A stretch of 64,000 nucleotides of DNA from an uncultured Muribaculaceae bacterium (GTDB taxonomy: Bacteria; Bacteroidota; Bacteroidia; Bacteroidales; Muribaculaceae), in assembly GCA_947625935.1 (NCBI GenBank), contig CANQQE010000010.1, positions 36,715 to 100,714 of the forward strand. Reading direction: 5' to 3'. Below are positions 1-9,192 of the stretch, one piece after another. The position numbers were made by a program, and so were the translations under genes. The stretch's first letter is position 1. Each line of letters opens with the position of its first letter. Under the pieces are notes generated by a model. The model was not told the origin of the DNA and did no database searches. It saw nothing but the letters and a program-made list of their open reading frames with translations.

Positions 1-123
1 TGCCCCAACATATTCGCAGGCGGCCTGAACTTCCATGGCCGCTACGAATTTCTCCCGATACGCTCCATGGAGAAGGCGCGCGACGTCATCGTCGAAATCG
101 CGCGACTCGCAGCCGAAAAATAA
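1..123 (+). CDS. pepT: Peptidase T (tripeptide aminopeptidase), C-terminal end only
   Basis: The window opens inside this gene. Forty residues are readable in frame from base 1 to a TAA stop. The stretch [17 protein letters not shown] followed by [19 protein letters not shown] resembles the C-terminus of M20B-family peptidase T, a cytoplasmic zinc aminopeptidase that removes the N-terminal residue from tripeptides. The histidine in NFHGRYE is in the region that supplies a late metal ligand in this family. miaA starts 5 bases after the stop, so the two are probably co-transcribed. The N-terminal metal-binding domain is outside the window. The identification rests on a short tail and is therefore moderate. 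Confidence 0.75.
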   Translation, partial: CPNIFAGGLNFHGRYEFLPIRSMEKARDVIVEIARLAAEK

Positions 124-128
124 TATCT

Positions 129-1022
129 ATGGGTCGCAACAGGCTTATAGTCATCACCGGGCCGACCGGGTCGGGGAAAACATCCCTCGCCATCGGGTTG
201 GCCCGGCGGCTTGACGGCGAAATCATATGCGCCGACTCACGGCAGATATACCGCGACATTCCTATTGGCACAGCCGCTCCCACCCCCGCGGAACTCGAGG
301 CAGCCCCCCACCATCTCACCGGCTTCCTCGACCTCAGCGACTACTACAGCGCGGCGCGTTTCGAGGAAGATGTGCTGTCACTGTTGCCCGAAATATGGGG
401 CAGGGGCCGCGAAGCCATCTTGTGCGGAGGCTCCATGATGTATGTCAACGCCGTGGTCAACGGCATAGACCTGTTGCCCGCGATTACTCCCGAAGTAAGA
501 GAAACCGCTCTCAAAATCTACACCGACGGAGGCATCGACAATCTGCGCCGCGAACTTCGGCGGCTCGACCCCGCCTACTACGAACAGGTTGACCTCAACA
601 ACCACAAACGCATGGTTCATGCCGTCGAGATTTCCATGCAGGCCGGGGCGCCATACTCCTCACTGCGCACCGGGAAAACCAAGAAACGGGAATTTGACGT
701 CATAAAAATGGCCATCGACTTCCCCCGGGAGCAATTGTTTGACCGCATAAACCGCCGCGTCGACGCGATGATTCAAGCCGGCATGATCGACGAAGCCCGG
801 CGCGTCTACCACCTGCGGCATCTCAACTCGCTCAACACCGTCGGCTACAAAGAACTGTTCGCCGCTTTCGACGGCACGATGCCGATGGAGACAGCCATAC
901 CCCGCATTGCCAAAAACACACGCGTCTACGCGAAAAAACAACTCACATGGCTCCGGCGCGACCCGGCCGTCAACTGGCTGCCTGCTTCCGACCCGCTTAA
1001 CGCCGCACTCGCTTTGTTATGA
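129..1022 (+). CDS. miaA: tRNA dimethylallyltransferase MiaA
   Basis: MiaA transfers a dimethylallyl group to N6 of A37 in tRNAs that read codons starting with U. The 297-residue length fits the family. The P-loop GPTGSGKT is at residues 11-18, and ADSRQIY (35-41), a family signature, follows. Later parts include the typical helical insert with DLNNHKRMVHAVEI and the C-terminal region RIAKNTRVYAKKQLTWLRRD. The ATG at 129 lies 5 bases after the pepT stop. The stop overlaps the next start in an ATGA arrangement, which indicates translational coupling to the acyltransferase. Nothing is missing from the expected motifs. Confidence 0.97.
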   Translation: MGRNRLIVITGPTGSGKTSLAIGLARRLDGEIICADSRQIYRDIPIGTAAPTPAELEAAPHHLTGFLDLSDYYSAARFEEDVLSLLPEIWGRGREAILCGGSMMYVNAVVNGIDLLPAITPEVRETALKIYTDGGIDNLRRELRRLDPAYYEQVDLNNHKRMVHAVEISMQAGAPYSSLRTGKTKKREFDVIKMAIDFPREQLFDRINRRVDAMIQAGMIDEARRVYHLRHLNSLNTVGYKELFAAFDGTMPMETAIPRIAKNTRVYAKKQLTWLRRDPAVNWLPASDPLNAALALL

Positions 1023-2062
1023 AACAGTTTATCAAATTCATCGCCTATCTTCAGGTTATCGGCATAATCCTCGTCGTGCTCGGGCACTCCTTCCATGAAT
1101 ATCCCGACGGAGAGATGGGAAAAACCATGTTGCTCTACCGTATGCTCTACAGCTTCCGTATGCCCCTGTTCATGTTTGTCTCCGGCTTCCTGATGGTGTT
1201 CACCACCCGGCTGAGAGCATCATCAGAGCGACCCGGAGTGGCCGATTTTCTCAAGTTGAAACTTAGGAGGTTGCTGCTACCCTTCGCCGTCCTCACACTC
1301 GTCACGTTCATCCCCCGCGCAGCCATGTCGGGATTTGCCGACGACAGCATAGAGTTGAGTCTCAACTCCCTCTGCCGCTCCTTCTTCTACGCCGACTCGC
1401 TTGTAATCCCGTTCTTCTGGTTTCTACAGGCCAGCTTCATACTGCTGGTGCTTAACTACACCATCATAACCTTAGGCGAGAAAGCGCGAGTCGGCAACGC
1501 CGCGCTCTATCTGCTCATCGTACTGCTTTTTATCATCCTCCCGTTCCTTCCGTTAGAGTACGGACTGTTTTTCTCGGTCAACGAGGTCGTCAGGTTAGGT
1601 CTATACTTCGTCCTTGGAGCCGCTTACAGCCGTTTTGCAGTCACAATCGACCGTTTCATCCCCTGGACGTCGCCGATGTTCCTGGCGGCAGTCGCAGCCA
1701 TATGGGCCGCCCTGTTTTTCCTCACCGAAGGAACCCCCTGGATTCGATTCTGCTCCGTAGCGGGGATAGCCATGTGCGTCTCCGTGGCCAAACTGATGGA
1801 ACGCCACGGGGTGACGATTCTCGACCACCTTATCGGAGCCAACTACATGATTTTCCTCCTGTCATGGTACTGCAACGTGGCCACACAGCAGGTGCTGCAC
1901 CATCTGATTCAGCTCCCCTGGTGGTGCTACACTCTGTTGTCGCTCGTTTCAGGCATCTACATCCCCTGGCTCGGCTACCGCTACCTGCAGAGCCATCCCG
2001 ACAGCCGTTGGGTCAGAGTCACGGCCTTGCTTCTCGGGCAATCATTCAAAAAGCGCCGTTAG
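1019..2062 (+). CDS. Acyltransferase family 3 membrane protein
   Basis: This is a 347-residue polytopic membrane protein with about ten hydrophobic segments. The N-terminus (FIAYLQVIGIILVVLGHSFH, residues 4-23) matches the start of acyltransferase-3 proteins (OafA/YrhL type), where a histidine at the end of the first membrane segment is essential. Such enzymes O-acetylate or succinylate surface sugars, lipids or peptides; the substrate here cannot be read from the sequence. The gene is coupled to miaA through an ATGA overlap, although no functional link is evident. Its 3' end overlaps the convergent hydrolase gene by 17 bases. The family is likely; the substrate is unknown. Confidence 0.8.
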   Translation: MKQFIKFIAYLQVIGIILVVLGHSFHEYPDGEMGKTMLLYRMLYSFRMPLFMFVSGFLMVFTTRLRASSERPGVADFLKLKLRRLLLPFAVLTLVTFIPRAAMSGFADDSIELSLNSLCRSFFYADSLVIPFFWFLQASFILLVLNYTIITLGEKARVGNAALYLLIVLLFIILPFLPLEYGLFFSVNEVVRLGLYFVLGAAYSRFAVTIDRFIPWTSPMFLAAVAAIWAALFFLTEGTPWIRFCSVAGIAMCVSVAKLMERHGVTILDHLIGANYMIFLLSWYCNVATQQVLHHLIQLPWWCYTLLSLVSGIYIPWLGYRYLQSHPDSRWVRVTALLLGQSFKKRR

Positions 2063-3077
2063 CCCGCCCCGAAATCTCATCAAGCCATTCACCCATCGTC
2101 TCAAGCACCGACGGCGATACATCCTCGGCAATCGTCACATATTCCTGAGGCATACCGGTCACGCAACTCTGCATAAGATGGTTTATGCCCGGGAGCAATG
2201 CTGTCTTCACCCTGCGGTTGAGCCGTCTTATGGTTTCGAGATTGGCCGGGATCACCTGCATATCCTTCTCCCCGTTAATCGCCAACCAGGGAATATCTAC
2301 CGCGCCGATGTCGGCCGCAGGGTAATAACGCAGCATATCCCTGTACCACGGCGATACCACCGCATCCACCTGAGCGTTGATTTGAGCCTGCACAGCAGGT
2401 ATTTTCGCCGATTCACCGAGCTGCCGGGCGATATCTGAATAAATCGCCATGCGAGCCTGAAACGACGGCATATCTGACTTGGCTATGTCAAGATACATAC
2501 GTTGCTGCCCCTCAGCCTCCCACTTTCCCGTCATAGCCTCAGCGATTGCCCGCCCCTGCGACATGATGATGGAATCACCGGGCCACGCAGGCGCGGCAAG
2601 CGTCACTATGAAATCACACTTTCGGTTCCCGACAGCCATCTTTATAGCCGTCGTGCCTCCGTCCGAGTGACCGATCACCCCGACGGGAACCTGCTCGTAC
2701 AACGAGTCGATATAGTTGAGTCCGGCCGAGACATCCCCGACAAAGTCTGCGTTGACCGCCGCACCGAAATCACCGCCGCTACCTCCGCAGCCGCGGTCAT
2801 CCATTCTCAGCACGGCATAACCTCGCCGGCTCAGATAGTCGGCGATAACCTTGAAAGGGCGGTGCCCCATTATCTCCTCGTCACGATTTTGCTGACCGCT
2901 CCCGCTTGCAAGCACCACAGCGGCCCGCGGACGACTATCCTTAGGGAAACTTAGCGTGCCGGCAAGCCTCACGCCATCTGCGGGATTCGTGACGACAACC
3001 TCCCGTTCAGCGACCCCGCCGGCCGCCACAAACGCCGCCGCCATGCCGAGGAGCAATCCTGATACCATTCTGCGCAT
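2046..3077 (-). CDS. Secreted alpha/beta hydrolase
   Basis: This 343-residue protein has an N-terminal signal peptide (MRRMVSGLLLGMAAAFVAAGG). The serine hydrolase signature is present: an oxyanion region (VVLASGSGQQNRDEE), the nucleophile elbow GHSDGG, and a late histidine in GINHLMQ. The long form of the reading frame begins at a TTG codon at 3086. The ATG at 3077 is preferred because the signal peptide starts there and a TATCTTTG promoter box lies about 27 bases upstream. Related Bacteroidetes proteins are annotated as alpha/beta hydrolases or dipeptidyl aminopeptidase-like proteins. An esterase or acyl-peptidase role in the periplasm is inferred; the substrate is unknown. Confidence 0.82.
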   Translation of the reverse strand: MRRMVSGLLLGMAAAFVAAGGVAEREVVVTNPADGVRLAGTLSFPKDSRPRAAVVLASGSGQQNRDEEIMGHRPFKVIADYLSRRGYAVLRMDDRGCGGSGGDFGAAVNADFVGDVSAGLNYIDSLYEQVPVGVIGHSDGGTTAIKMAVGNRKCDFIVTLAAPAWPGDSIIMSQGRAIAEAMTGKWEAEGQQRMYLDIAKSDMPSFQARMAIYSDIARQLGESAKIPAVQAQINAQVDAVVSPWYRDMLRYYPAADIGAVDIPWLAINGEKDMQVIPANLETIRRLNRRVKTALLPGINHLMQSCVTGMPQEYVTIAEDVSPSVLETMGEWLDEISGRANGAF

Positions 3078-3103
3078 ATTATCCAATTAAACTGATACAG
3101 CCA

Positions 3104-3111
3104 CAAAGATA
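3104..3111 (-). promoter_or_regulatory. Bacteroidetes -7 box for the hydrolase
   Basis: On the minus strand this reads TATCTTTG, a perfect match to the TAnnTTTG -7 consensus, about 26 bases upstream of the ATG at 3077. No convincing TTTG element is seen at the -33 distance. A TAAATTTG box on the plus strand (3156-3163) could serve the divergent kinase gene in the same way. Confidence 0.4.
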
Positions 3112-3203
3112 AGCCAATTCGACTCAAAAAAGAATGACGCCTTCGATAAATTTAATAAATTTGCAACCCGTAATCCCACAAAATAAAATCCGACACACCC
3201 CTT

Positions 3204-4964
3204 ATGAAAATTCTGTCAACGCTCCTCGCGACATTCGCCATCTTCCTGACAGCAAACGCCCATGCCGCCGACACCGCTGAAATCGCCCGTCTGCGCGAAG
3301 CCGCCGACTCCCTGCACTCGATTGGCCGCACCGACTCAGCCCTGATCGTCGGAGCCAAGGCCATCACACTCGCCAACGAAAGCGGCGACCCCACACAGAT
3401 TGTTGGCGCGCACTCCGCTCAGGGAGTGTTTTTGCGTTCATCCGGGAAAATCGACGAAGCTCTAAAAAGCTATGAAACCGCACTCGAAATCGTCACTTCA
3501 GGTAAATTCCGTGAAAATCCCGACCGGGAAGCGATCGAAGAAATCGCTTCGCTCTACATAAATCTCGCGGTACTTAACCTCGATATGCAGAGCAAGGAAC
3601 AGGCCGCCAAAAATGCCGAGATGTCGGGAAAATGGATTGAGAAGAGCGACGACCCGTCGCTGAAAAGCACGGTGATGGGGGTCATCGGCTCCGTACTAAC
3701 CGGGTGCGGGCTATACCAGAAAGCCGCCGCATACCAGGACAAAGCCTACGGATACGCTTTAGACGCCGGCGACAACGAGTCAGCGTTCCGATCGGCGGCC
3801 TACGCGATGCTCGCGTCAGACCGCACAGGCGACAAAACGCAAGCCAACGATTGGCGGGAAAAGTGCAACCGGCTTATCGACAGCATCCAATCCTCAATGG
3901 CGCTACTCACCTACTACCAGGCCGAATGCTCGATATGCCTCAAGAACGATGACAACAAAGGCTCATTGGCATGGTTTGACAAAATCCTCAAGCTCGATGG
4001 CATCGACAATCTGCCATTCGTCGTGTTTGACTGCTACAACAATATGCACATCGCCTATGCGGCGTTGGGCGACTACCGAAAAGCCTACGACATACTACTA
4101 AAAAGCAATGAGCTGCGCGACACTATCTGGCAGCAGCAGAAAGCCGACAGCCTGCGCGACCTGACGGTCAAATACGAGACAAAGGAAACCGAACTGGCTC
4201 TCGCCCAAAGCGAGGCACGACGCGCCAACACCCTGATGTGGCTCGCCGTAGCCGCCGGATTATTGCTCGCGGGACTGATTCTATTTTTAATCTACGTCAA
4301 CCGTCAACGCCGCCTGAGAATGATGAAGGAAATGGAATTTTCCAAATTGAGAGCCGACATAGCCCGACAACTGACCCAACAATATGTCGAAGGGCTTGAA
4401 AACGAACGACGGCGCATGGCGCGAGAGCTACACGACGGCGTTTGCAACGACCTCCTGGCCATACAGATGAACATGTCCAACGGACAGCCCATCGAATCCA
4501 CAGCACGGCTAATCGACTCATGCCGAGAATCGGTCAGACGCATTTCCCACGAACTGATGCCACCCGAATTTGCCTACGCCACTCTCGACGAAGTAATCAG
4601 ATTCTTCATCAACAAACAAGCCGACGCCAACAGAGGGAAAATCGGATTCACCTATTCATCATCCTGCCAAGGAGCTGACTGGGCCGACATCCCCGACGCC
4701 GTGTCGCTTGAAATATACCGCATCATACAGGAAGCCGTCGGAAACGCCATCCGACACTCCGGCGCAAATGAAGTGAAAGTCAGCCTCGACTTCGACCGGG
4801 AAGATATAACGGCGTCTGTAGCCGACAACGGCACATACCGACAAAACTCTCGAAAAGGGTTAGGAATCGACTCAATCAGGCGACGGGCCGGATCCATCAA
4901 CGGTTCTGTATCCATAAACGCCTCCGAAAGCGGCACCGACATCACCTTAAACGTAAGAATTTGA
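3204..4964 (+). CDS. TPR-containing sensor histidine kinase (HisKA_3 type)
   Basis: This 586-residue kinase has a signal peptide (residues 1-22), a periplasmic region of tetratricopeptide repeats (about 25-340), one membrane segment (MWLAVAAGLLLAGLILFLIY) and a cytoplasmic kinase core. The dimerisation/phosphoacceptor motif is ENERRRMARELHDG, with the histidine in ELHDG. The ATP-binding domain is recognisable from IYRIIQEAVGNAIRHSGAN (N box) and VADNG. This is the NarX/DesK-like class that pairs with LuxR-type regulators, and one follows 106 bases downstream. TPR kinases of this design are common in Bacteroidetes and are thought to sense proteins or peptides in the periplasm; the signal is unknown. 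Confidence 0.93.
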   Translation: MKILSTLLATFAIFLTANAHAADTAEIARLREAADSLHSIGRTDSALIVGAKAITLANESGDPTQIVGAHSAQGVFLRSSGKIDEALKSYETALEIVTSGKFRENPDREAIEEIASLYINLAVLNLDMQSKEQAAKNAEMSGKWIEKSDDPSLKSTVMGVIGSVLTGCGLYQKAAAYQDKAYGYALDAGDNESAFRSAAYAMLASDRTGDKTQANDWREKCNRLIDSIQSSMALLTYYQAECSICLKNDDNKGSLAWFDKILKLDGIDNLPFVVFDCYNNMHIAYAALGDYRKAYDILLKSNELRDTIWQQQKADSLRDLTVKYETKETELALAQSEARRANTLMWLAVAAGLLLAGLILFLIYVNRQRRLRMMKEMEFSKLRADIARQLTQQYVEGLENERRRMARELHDGVCNDLLAIQMNMSNGQPIESTARLIDSCRESVRRISHELMPPEFAYATLDEVIRFFINKQADANRGKIGFTYSSSCQGADWADIPDAVSLEIYRIIQEAVGNAIRHSGANEVKVSLDFDREDITASVADNGTYRQNSRKGLGIDSIRRRAGSINGSVSINASESGTDITLNVRI

Positions 4965-5006
4965 ATGATTTACTGTTAAGCCACATCAAAACTACGGAAA
5001 ACCGTA

Positions 5007-5038
5007 ATTGACTCGCATCATGCGGCTCACTACTTTTG
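5007..5038 (+). promoter_or_regulatory. Promoter of the response regulator
   Basis: ATTG (5007-5010), 20 bases, then TACTTTTG (5031-5038) gives a near-perfect Bacteroidetes promoter 32 bases before the ATG at 5071. The regulator can therefore be transcribed independently of the kinase. A short inverted repeat, ACGG/CCGT (about 4994-5004), lies just upstream. Confidence 0.65.
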
Positions 5039-5070
5039 CAGAACCAATTTGACCTGCAAAAATAGCCCGG

Positions 5071-5727
5071 ATGACCGATAACACAATCTTATCACAGATG
5101 AAAATAGCTGTTGTAGACGACCACGACCTGATTAGGGAGGGCCTAAACGCCGTCCTTGTCAACAACGGGGCCACCTGCGTGGAAAAGTACAGCACCGCTA
5201 TGGAACTGGTCTCTGACATCGACGCCGGAAAAGCTTTTGACTTCTACATTATTGACCTTGAGCTTCCCGACATCGACGGATTTGTGCTGATTGAGATGAT
5301 ACGTACACGAAACCCCGTGGCTCATATCATCGTCAGCACAGTGCACGATGAGATATGGACACTCCGAAAGCTACTCGCACGCGACGTTAACGCCATAATT
5401 TATAAATCTCGCGACGGAAACGAGATTATAACGGCCATAAACGAGATTCTAAACGGCAACAACTACTACTGCGACGCCGTGCTCGATGCCCTCAAAGTCG
5501 CCGGCGACAGCTCCCTCCACCCATCCACTCGAGAGCTTGAAGTCCTATACCACATCGCACAAGGAAAAACGTCCCGTGAGATTGCGGCAACGATGTTTGT
5601 AACCGACAACACCGTCGAGGCCCACCGCAAATCCCTGTTCCAGAAACTCGGCGCTATCAATGTCGCCGATCTGATTGTTAAGGCCATTAACAAGGGCTAC
5701 CTCAAAAAATCAGGATTAAAACGCTGA
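5071..5727 (+). CDS. LuxR/NarL-type response regulator
   Basis: This 218-residue cytoplasmic DNA-binding regulator has a receiver domain and a C-terminal helix-turn-helix. The receiver begins at MKIAVVDDHDLIREGL, where paired aspartates bind Mg2+. The likely phosphoacceptor aspartate is in FYIIDLELPDIDGF. The output domain (STRELEVLYHIAQGKTSREI, then VTDNTVEAHRKSLFQKLGA) is a classic GerE/LuxR motif. An alternative ATG at 5101 starts right at the receiver; both starts lie downstream of the predicted promoter, so the choice is open. The cognate kinase is the adjacent upstream gene. The lipoprotein and membrane protein downstream are candidate targets by position. Confidence 0.94.
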   Translation: MTDNTILSQMKIAVVDDHDLIREGLNAVLVNNGATCVEKYSTAMELVSDIDAGKAFDFYIIDLELPDIDGFVLIEMIRTRNPVAHIIVSTVHDEIWTLRKLLARDVNAIIYKSRDGNEIITAINEILNGNNYYCDAVLDALKVAGDSSLHPSTRELEVLYHIAQGKTSREIAATMFVTDNTVEAHRKSLFQKLGAINVADLIVKAINKGYLKKSGLKR

Positions 5728-5790
5728 TTAAAGGTCTATTATACAACCCTGCAAACACAAACATTCTTAACCGTTAAACAATTTATCAAC

Positions 5791-6480
5791 ATGAAAACAT
5801 TCATCAACTTCTCAGTCGCTTGTCTGTGTGCTGTCCTCCTCGCTTCATGCGGTGGCTCAATAGGGTCGTCATCAGGATGCTTCGGCAAAATCCCCGCGAC
5901 TATAGCCAACTACGAAAAAGAGTATGACGAGGCTCAGGCCAAAATCAACGAAAACAACTACGGCAAAATCAGCAAAAAAATGGACGAGCTCAAAGCCGAG
6001 ACCAAAGCCACTGTCGAGGAAGAGGCTAAAGCCCTCAACGGCAAGGAAGTCCCCGTGTCGGTCGATGAGACCCAACTCAAAATCGAACAGCCCGTCACAC
6101 TCGTTTTTGACTCAATGAACAAATGTATTGCCATGTTCAGTCTCGATGGCAAAGTAGTGGCCGCAACCGATCTAAAACTCAACGCCGACCCCTCCGACCT
6201 GAAAGAGCAGACCCTACTCAGCGGCAGCAAAATCACTGTAACAGTCAAAATGCCTGTTGGCATCGAATTCCTTGATAAAGACGGAAACGTGATGCAAAGC
6301 CGCAAAGACATCGGCGAACTCAACGCCGACAACCTCGGCTCATCGGCTGTAGTCAAAGCAGGCACACCCCTCGAGTTCAAATACAACTTCCCCGTCGACG
6401 AGGCAATGGAAGGGGTCGAATCTCTGCGACTGGTCATTGATCTCAGCAGAACTCCCTATTATGTCCGCGATTTAAACTAA
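5791..6480 (+). CDS. Lipoprotein of unknown function
   Basis: The 229-residue product has a type II signal peptide with a lipobox ending at Cys20 (CAVLLASC). A charged, helical, probably coiled-coil stretch follows (about residues 36-80, rich in E, K and A). The rest looks beta-rich. The conserved family is not recognised. It starts 63 bases after the response regulator and is followed by a strong terminator, so it probably closes the two-component operon. An envelope-stress or sensing role is conceivable from this position only; nothing in the sequence proves it. Confidence 0.7.
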   Translation: MKTFINFSVACLCAVLLASCGGSIGSSSGCFGKIPATIANYEKEYDEAQAKINENNYGKISKKMDELKAETKATVEEEAKALNGKEVPVSVDETQLKIEQPVTLVFDSMNKCIAMFSLDGKVVAATDLKLNADPSDLKEQTLLSGSKITVTVKMPVGIEFLDKDGNVMQSRKDIGELNADNLGSSAVVKAGTPLEFKYNFPVDEAMEGVESLRLVIDLSRTPYYVRDLN

Positions 6481-6499
6481 TTGATAACACACAATCACC

Positions 6500-6537
6500 G
6501 CCGTCCCACCGATACTTTGGGCGGGACGGCTCTTTTT
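6500..6537 (+). terminator. Rho-independent terminator after the lipoprotein gene
   Basis: GCCGTCCC (6500-6507) pairs with GGGACGGC (6523-6530) and is followed by TCTTTTTT. This is a clear intrinsic terminator 20 bases after the lipoprotein stop codon. Confidence 0.88.
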
Positions 6538-6566
6538 TCACAAAACCCACTTAACCGACAAATTCA

Positions 6567-7393
6567 ATGGAAAACTTACTTTTGACATCATCCATACCCT
6601 ACTGGATAGCCTTCGTGCTGATGATAGCCTGCTTTGCCGTGTGCTACTTATACCGCCACAGGCCCGACAGCGACGGCCGCCCCATATCCCGAAACCTCAT
6701 GCTCGCCGTCTCAGCCGCCTGCCTGTCCATTGCGATATTTGAAATCGCCGTCTATTTGACCATAGGGCCTAAATGCCTATGGTGGTGTACTGCCGACGAC
6801 CTCGGATTCTTCGGAAAACTGTTGCGCGAGCTACCGCTGATAACATTCCTCTTCCTGAGGTCATACAGGTATTCTTCTACAAACAATTCATGGACAACTA
6901 CCTGCGCCGCGATATGTCGATAATGCCGTCGGCCATCGGATTCCTCGGAGTGCTGCCGGTCTGCATAATCCTATACATAATCCTATCATTTGTCGACATC
7001 TCAAAAGAAAACCGCGACATGATATTCTACATCGTCCTTGGAGTGATGATGACGGCAGCTATCGGCTACTCCTTGTTCCGAAACATAAAGGAAAGCGGAC
7101 TGCGCAACGGTGCCGTGTTTACAGTTGTGACATCATTGCTGCTATGGGCGTCACTGATATCACTGCTCCTGTTCATCGCATCGATCATAGAGCTACTGTT
7201 CCAGACAGCCATACTGATTGTCGGACTATACTTCGGAAAAAGCGTCTTCCGCGGTATGAACAACGCCATGGTCTACAATAGCGACCAGAAGACAATCTAC
7301 CGCGACATGGACGGAGACTTGCACTACACAAGCTCCGGCGCACAGCAAGCCAACGAACGGATCGCGCGCAAACGCTCACGCATCATCGACTAA
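6567..7393 (+). pseudogene. Polytopic membrane protein interrupted by a frameshift
   Basis: Two overlapping reading frames look like halves of one membrane protein of about 275 residues. The first runs from the ATG at 6567 and gives two to three membrane segments, ending in LLRELPLITFLFL. It then degenerates into a Ser/Thr/Asn-rich non-homologous tail that stops at 6923. The -1 frame picks up with EVIQVFFYKQFMDNYLRRD and carries at least three more hydrophobic segments to a stop at 7393. The change of frame falls near 6855-6860, around ttcctgagg, where one lost base would explain everything. No canonical slippery heptamer sits in the correct frame there. It is either a decayed gene or a sequencing error; the protein family is not recognised. 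Confidence 0.6.
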
Positions 7394-7461
7394 AGCCCCC
7401 GACCGCCAATAGTGCGCGGACTGCGATGCGCCCCGATAGCGGCACGCCCCGACAAGGGATA

Positions 7462-8451
7462 CTATGATTCTATCTGACTGCTCCCTTGTTTCATCACCGA
7501 TAAGGTTCTCAAGACTACGGGGTGACTTTTCATAACGTTTGAAGTCTCTTTATCGAAAAGCAATTCCGGACGGAAGTCACCCCTGAAAAAACTATCGACA
7601 AATTCCTCCTCATTATCATCCAATCTCATCAGATTTTCTATGTAATCTATTGCCACATCAAATAATGAGTCTTTATCGAAATGTCCCATTTTGGTATGCA
7701 ACATGGGTAGCAGCTGTGTTTTCAATGCCTGAAATGGCATTGAACGGATTCTATTCAAGTCCTGTTTTAGTAAATCAGGCTTGTCAGCATTGCCTAATAT
7801 GGAATAAAAGACCGCACACTTTCGCAGGGCGGACTGTTCTTCTCTTGTTGGGAACAACCCGGATTGAGCCAAAGAAAATATATCGTAAATGTCACGAGGT
7901 TTACACCTCTCGTACAGTGCTTTTATCTTACCTGCAAAAAGTTCTACTATATTAAGATGCGCGACATTTATACGTTTATCCTCTATGCCAAATGGCATGG
8001 CAATCTTGCTGAAGACAGCTGGATATACATGGCATCTGGAATGATAGTTTATGTCAAGCTTTATTTTGTCGATGCTGCCTGTCGTTGTCGCATATGACAA
8101 TGATTTGGAATCGAGCGCAAAACTACTCCTGTCACTCAACATGTAACCACTATTTTCGCAATATTCGGTTAATGCGTTGTTGATTTGGTTGCGTTCTACG
8201 CTTGTTTCCTCTTTTGACAAATTAAATGCAAAATCCAAATCAAGATCGACACTTAACCGAGGTAGTTTCTCAAAGGCTATGAGGTTTATAGCCGTACCCC
8301 CTTTTAGCAGCAATTTACCCGCGAACTCGTCAAGACTGTTTAAGTCGTCCAAAATATTGCACAACCTTATGACTTTCTCCACATTTGTAACCGTGTAGAA
8401 ATGTTCTGCTGCGATTTGTCTGATCAAAGTTTTATCATATTCAATTTTCAT
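7462..8451 (-). CDS. AbiEii/AbiGii-type nucleotidyltransferase toxin
   Basis: This is a 329-residue member of the AbiEii toxin family, minimal nucleotidyltransferases that act in abortive infection and type IV toxin-antitoxin systems. The core signature is visible: LLKGGTAINL (glycine pair at 51-52), then PRLSVDLDLDF with SVDLD at 67-71, and KLDINY as a likely later strand. Its ATG overlaps the stop of the upstream partner gene (ATGA), which indicates coupled translation. Family members such as MenT transfer nucleotides to tRNA acceptor stems; the actual target here is not known. The cassette is more AT-rich than its neighbours, which suggests horizontal acquisition. Confidence 0.88.
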   Translation of the reverse strand: MKIEYDKTLIRQIAAEHFYTVTNVEKVIRLCNILDDLNSLDEFAGKLLLKGGTAINLIAFEKLPRLSVDLDLDFAFNLSKEETSVERNQINNALTEYCENSGYMLSDRSSFALDSKSLSYATTTGSIDKIKLDINYHSRCHVYPAVFSKIAMPFGIEDKRINVAHLNIVELFAGKIKALYERCKPRDIYDIFSLAQSGLFPTREEQSALRKCAVFYSILGNADKPDLLKQDLNRIRSMPFQALKTQLLPMLHTKMGHFDKDSLFDVAIDYIENLMRLDDNEEEFVDSFFRGDFRPELLFDKETSNVMKSHPVVLRTLSVMKQGSSQIES

Positions 8452-9191
8452 ATTATTATTTTGGGCTGTGCTTGAAGATTATCAGGGATACAAAGATTCC
8501 ATTCCTTGTCATAGCTATTGCAAAAGTATGGGTTTATGATGTAGCTTTGATTATTTCCCATTTCTGTTTTGCACCTTTTGAAGAAAGCCTCAGACAGGTT
8601 CAGCCGACGCTTAAACATAGAGAATAGGAAACCTGTGCGTTGCCACAGACTTTTGTTCCCATAAAGTTCAAGACATTCCAACATATCCCCCTCAGAGATA
8701 CCGTTTGGAGGGCATTCCGAAAGAGCATACATCAATTCCTCTATCCCCCCCGCAAGATTGATATTATACATACAATCAATCAATGTTTGCGACAGCGAAG
8801 TCACCCTCAAATCATATCCCGACTTATCGGCAATTTTTATCACATTATGGAGGAATTTTAATTTTTTATACGAATATCTTTCCCCGATATATTCAAAAGT
8901 CCTGAAATTTTGTGGGGAGTGAATATAAAGCTCGTTGAACTCTTGTGTTTGCAAAAGATAATATTCCAAAGCGGAATGATAGGCGACGACGCCATCATCT
9001 ACGGCATTACAGCCTATGATGAATTTGTTGTCTATCTCCACAGGCATATACACCCCCCTGCGAACCGACGCTAAGAGATTCTTCTTTTTCCCTTGACGCA
9101 GACGCGACCACATGACCGACTCCTTTACAGACATCGGTTTAGACTTCAGATAGACATTTGCCCGTGTGTATGTTCCGTATACATCCATCAT
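8448..9191 (-). CDS. AbiEi-like antitoxin / transcriptional regulator
   Basis: This 247-residue protein is the predicted antitoxin of the downstream AbiEii toxin. The N-terminal part (VYGTYTRANVYLKSK, then VMWSRLRQGKKKNLLASVRRGVYM) matches the winged-helix AbiEi antitoxin layout, in which a DNA-binding domain precedes a toxin-binding domain. An ATG at 9227 would extend the protein by 12 residues. It is rejected because it overlaps the predicted -7 box (TATATTTG) and the likely transcription start. ATGs at 9191 and 9188 remain possible. Inverted repeats around the promoter fit autoregulation. The function is inferred from gene pairing as well as sequence. Confidence 0.78.
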   Translation of the reverse strand: MMDVYGTYTRANVYLKSKPMSVKESVMWSRLRQGKKKNLLASVRRGVYMPVEIDNKFIIGCNAVDDGVVAYHSALEYYLLQTQEFNELYIHSPQNFRTFEYIGERYSYKKLKFLHNVIKIADKSGYDLRVTSLSQTLIDCMYNINLAGGIEELMYALSECPPNGISEGDMLECLELYGNKSLWQRTGFLFSMFKRRLNLSEAFFKRCKTEMGNNQSYIINPYFCNSYDKEWNLCIPDNLQAQPKIII

Positions 9192-9192
9192 A

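Noticed and set aside
6800-6870. Programmed -1 frameshift in the membrane gene
   Set aside because: No X-XXY-YYZ slippery heptamer in the zero frame and no clear downstream pseudoknot; simple mutation or read error is more likely.
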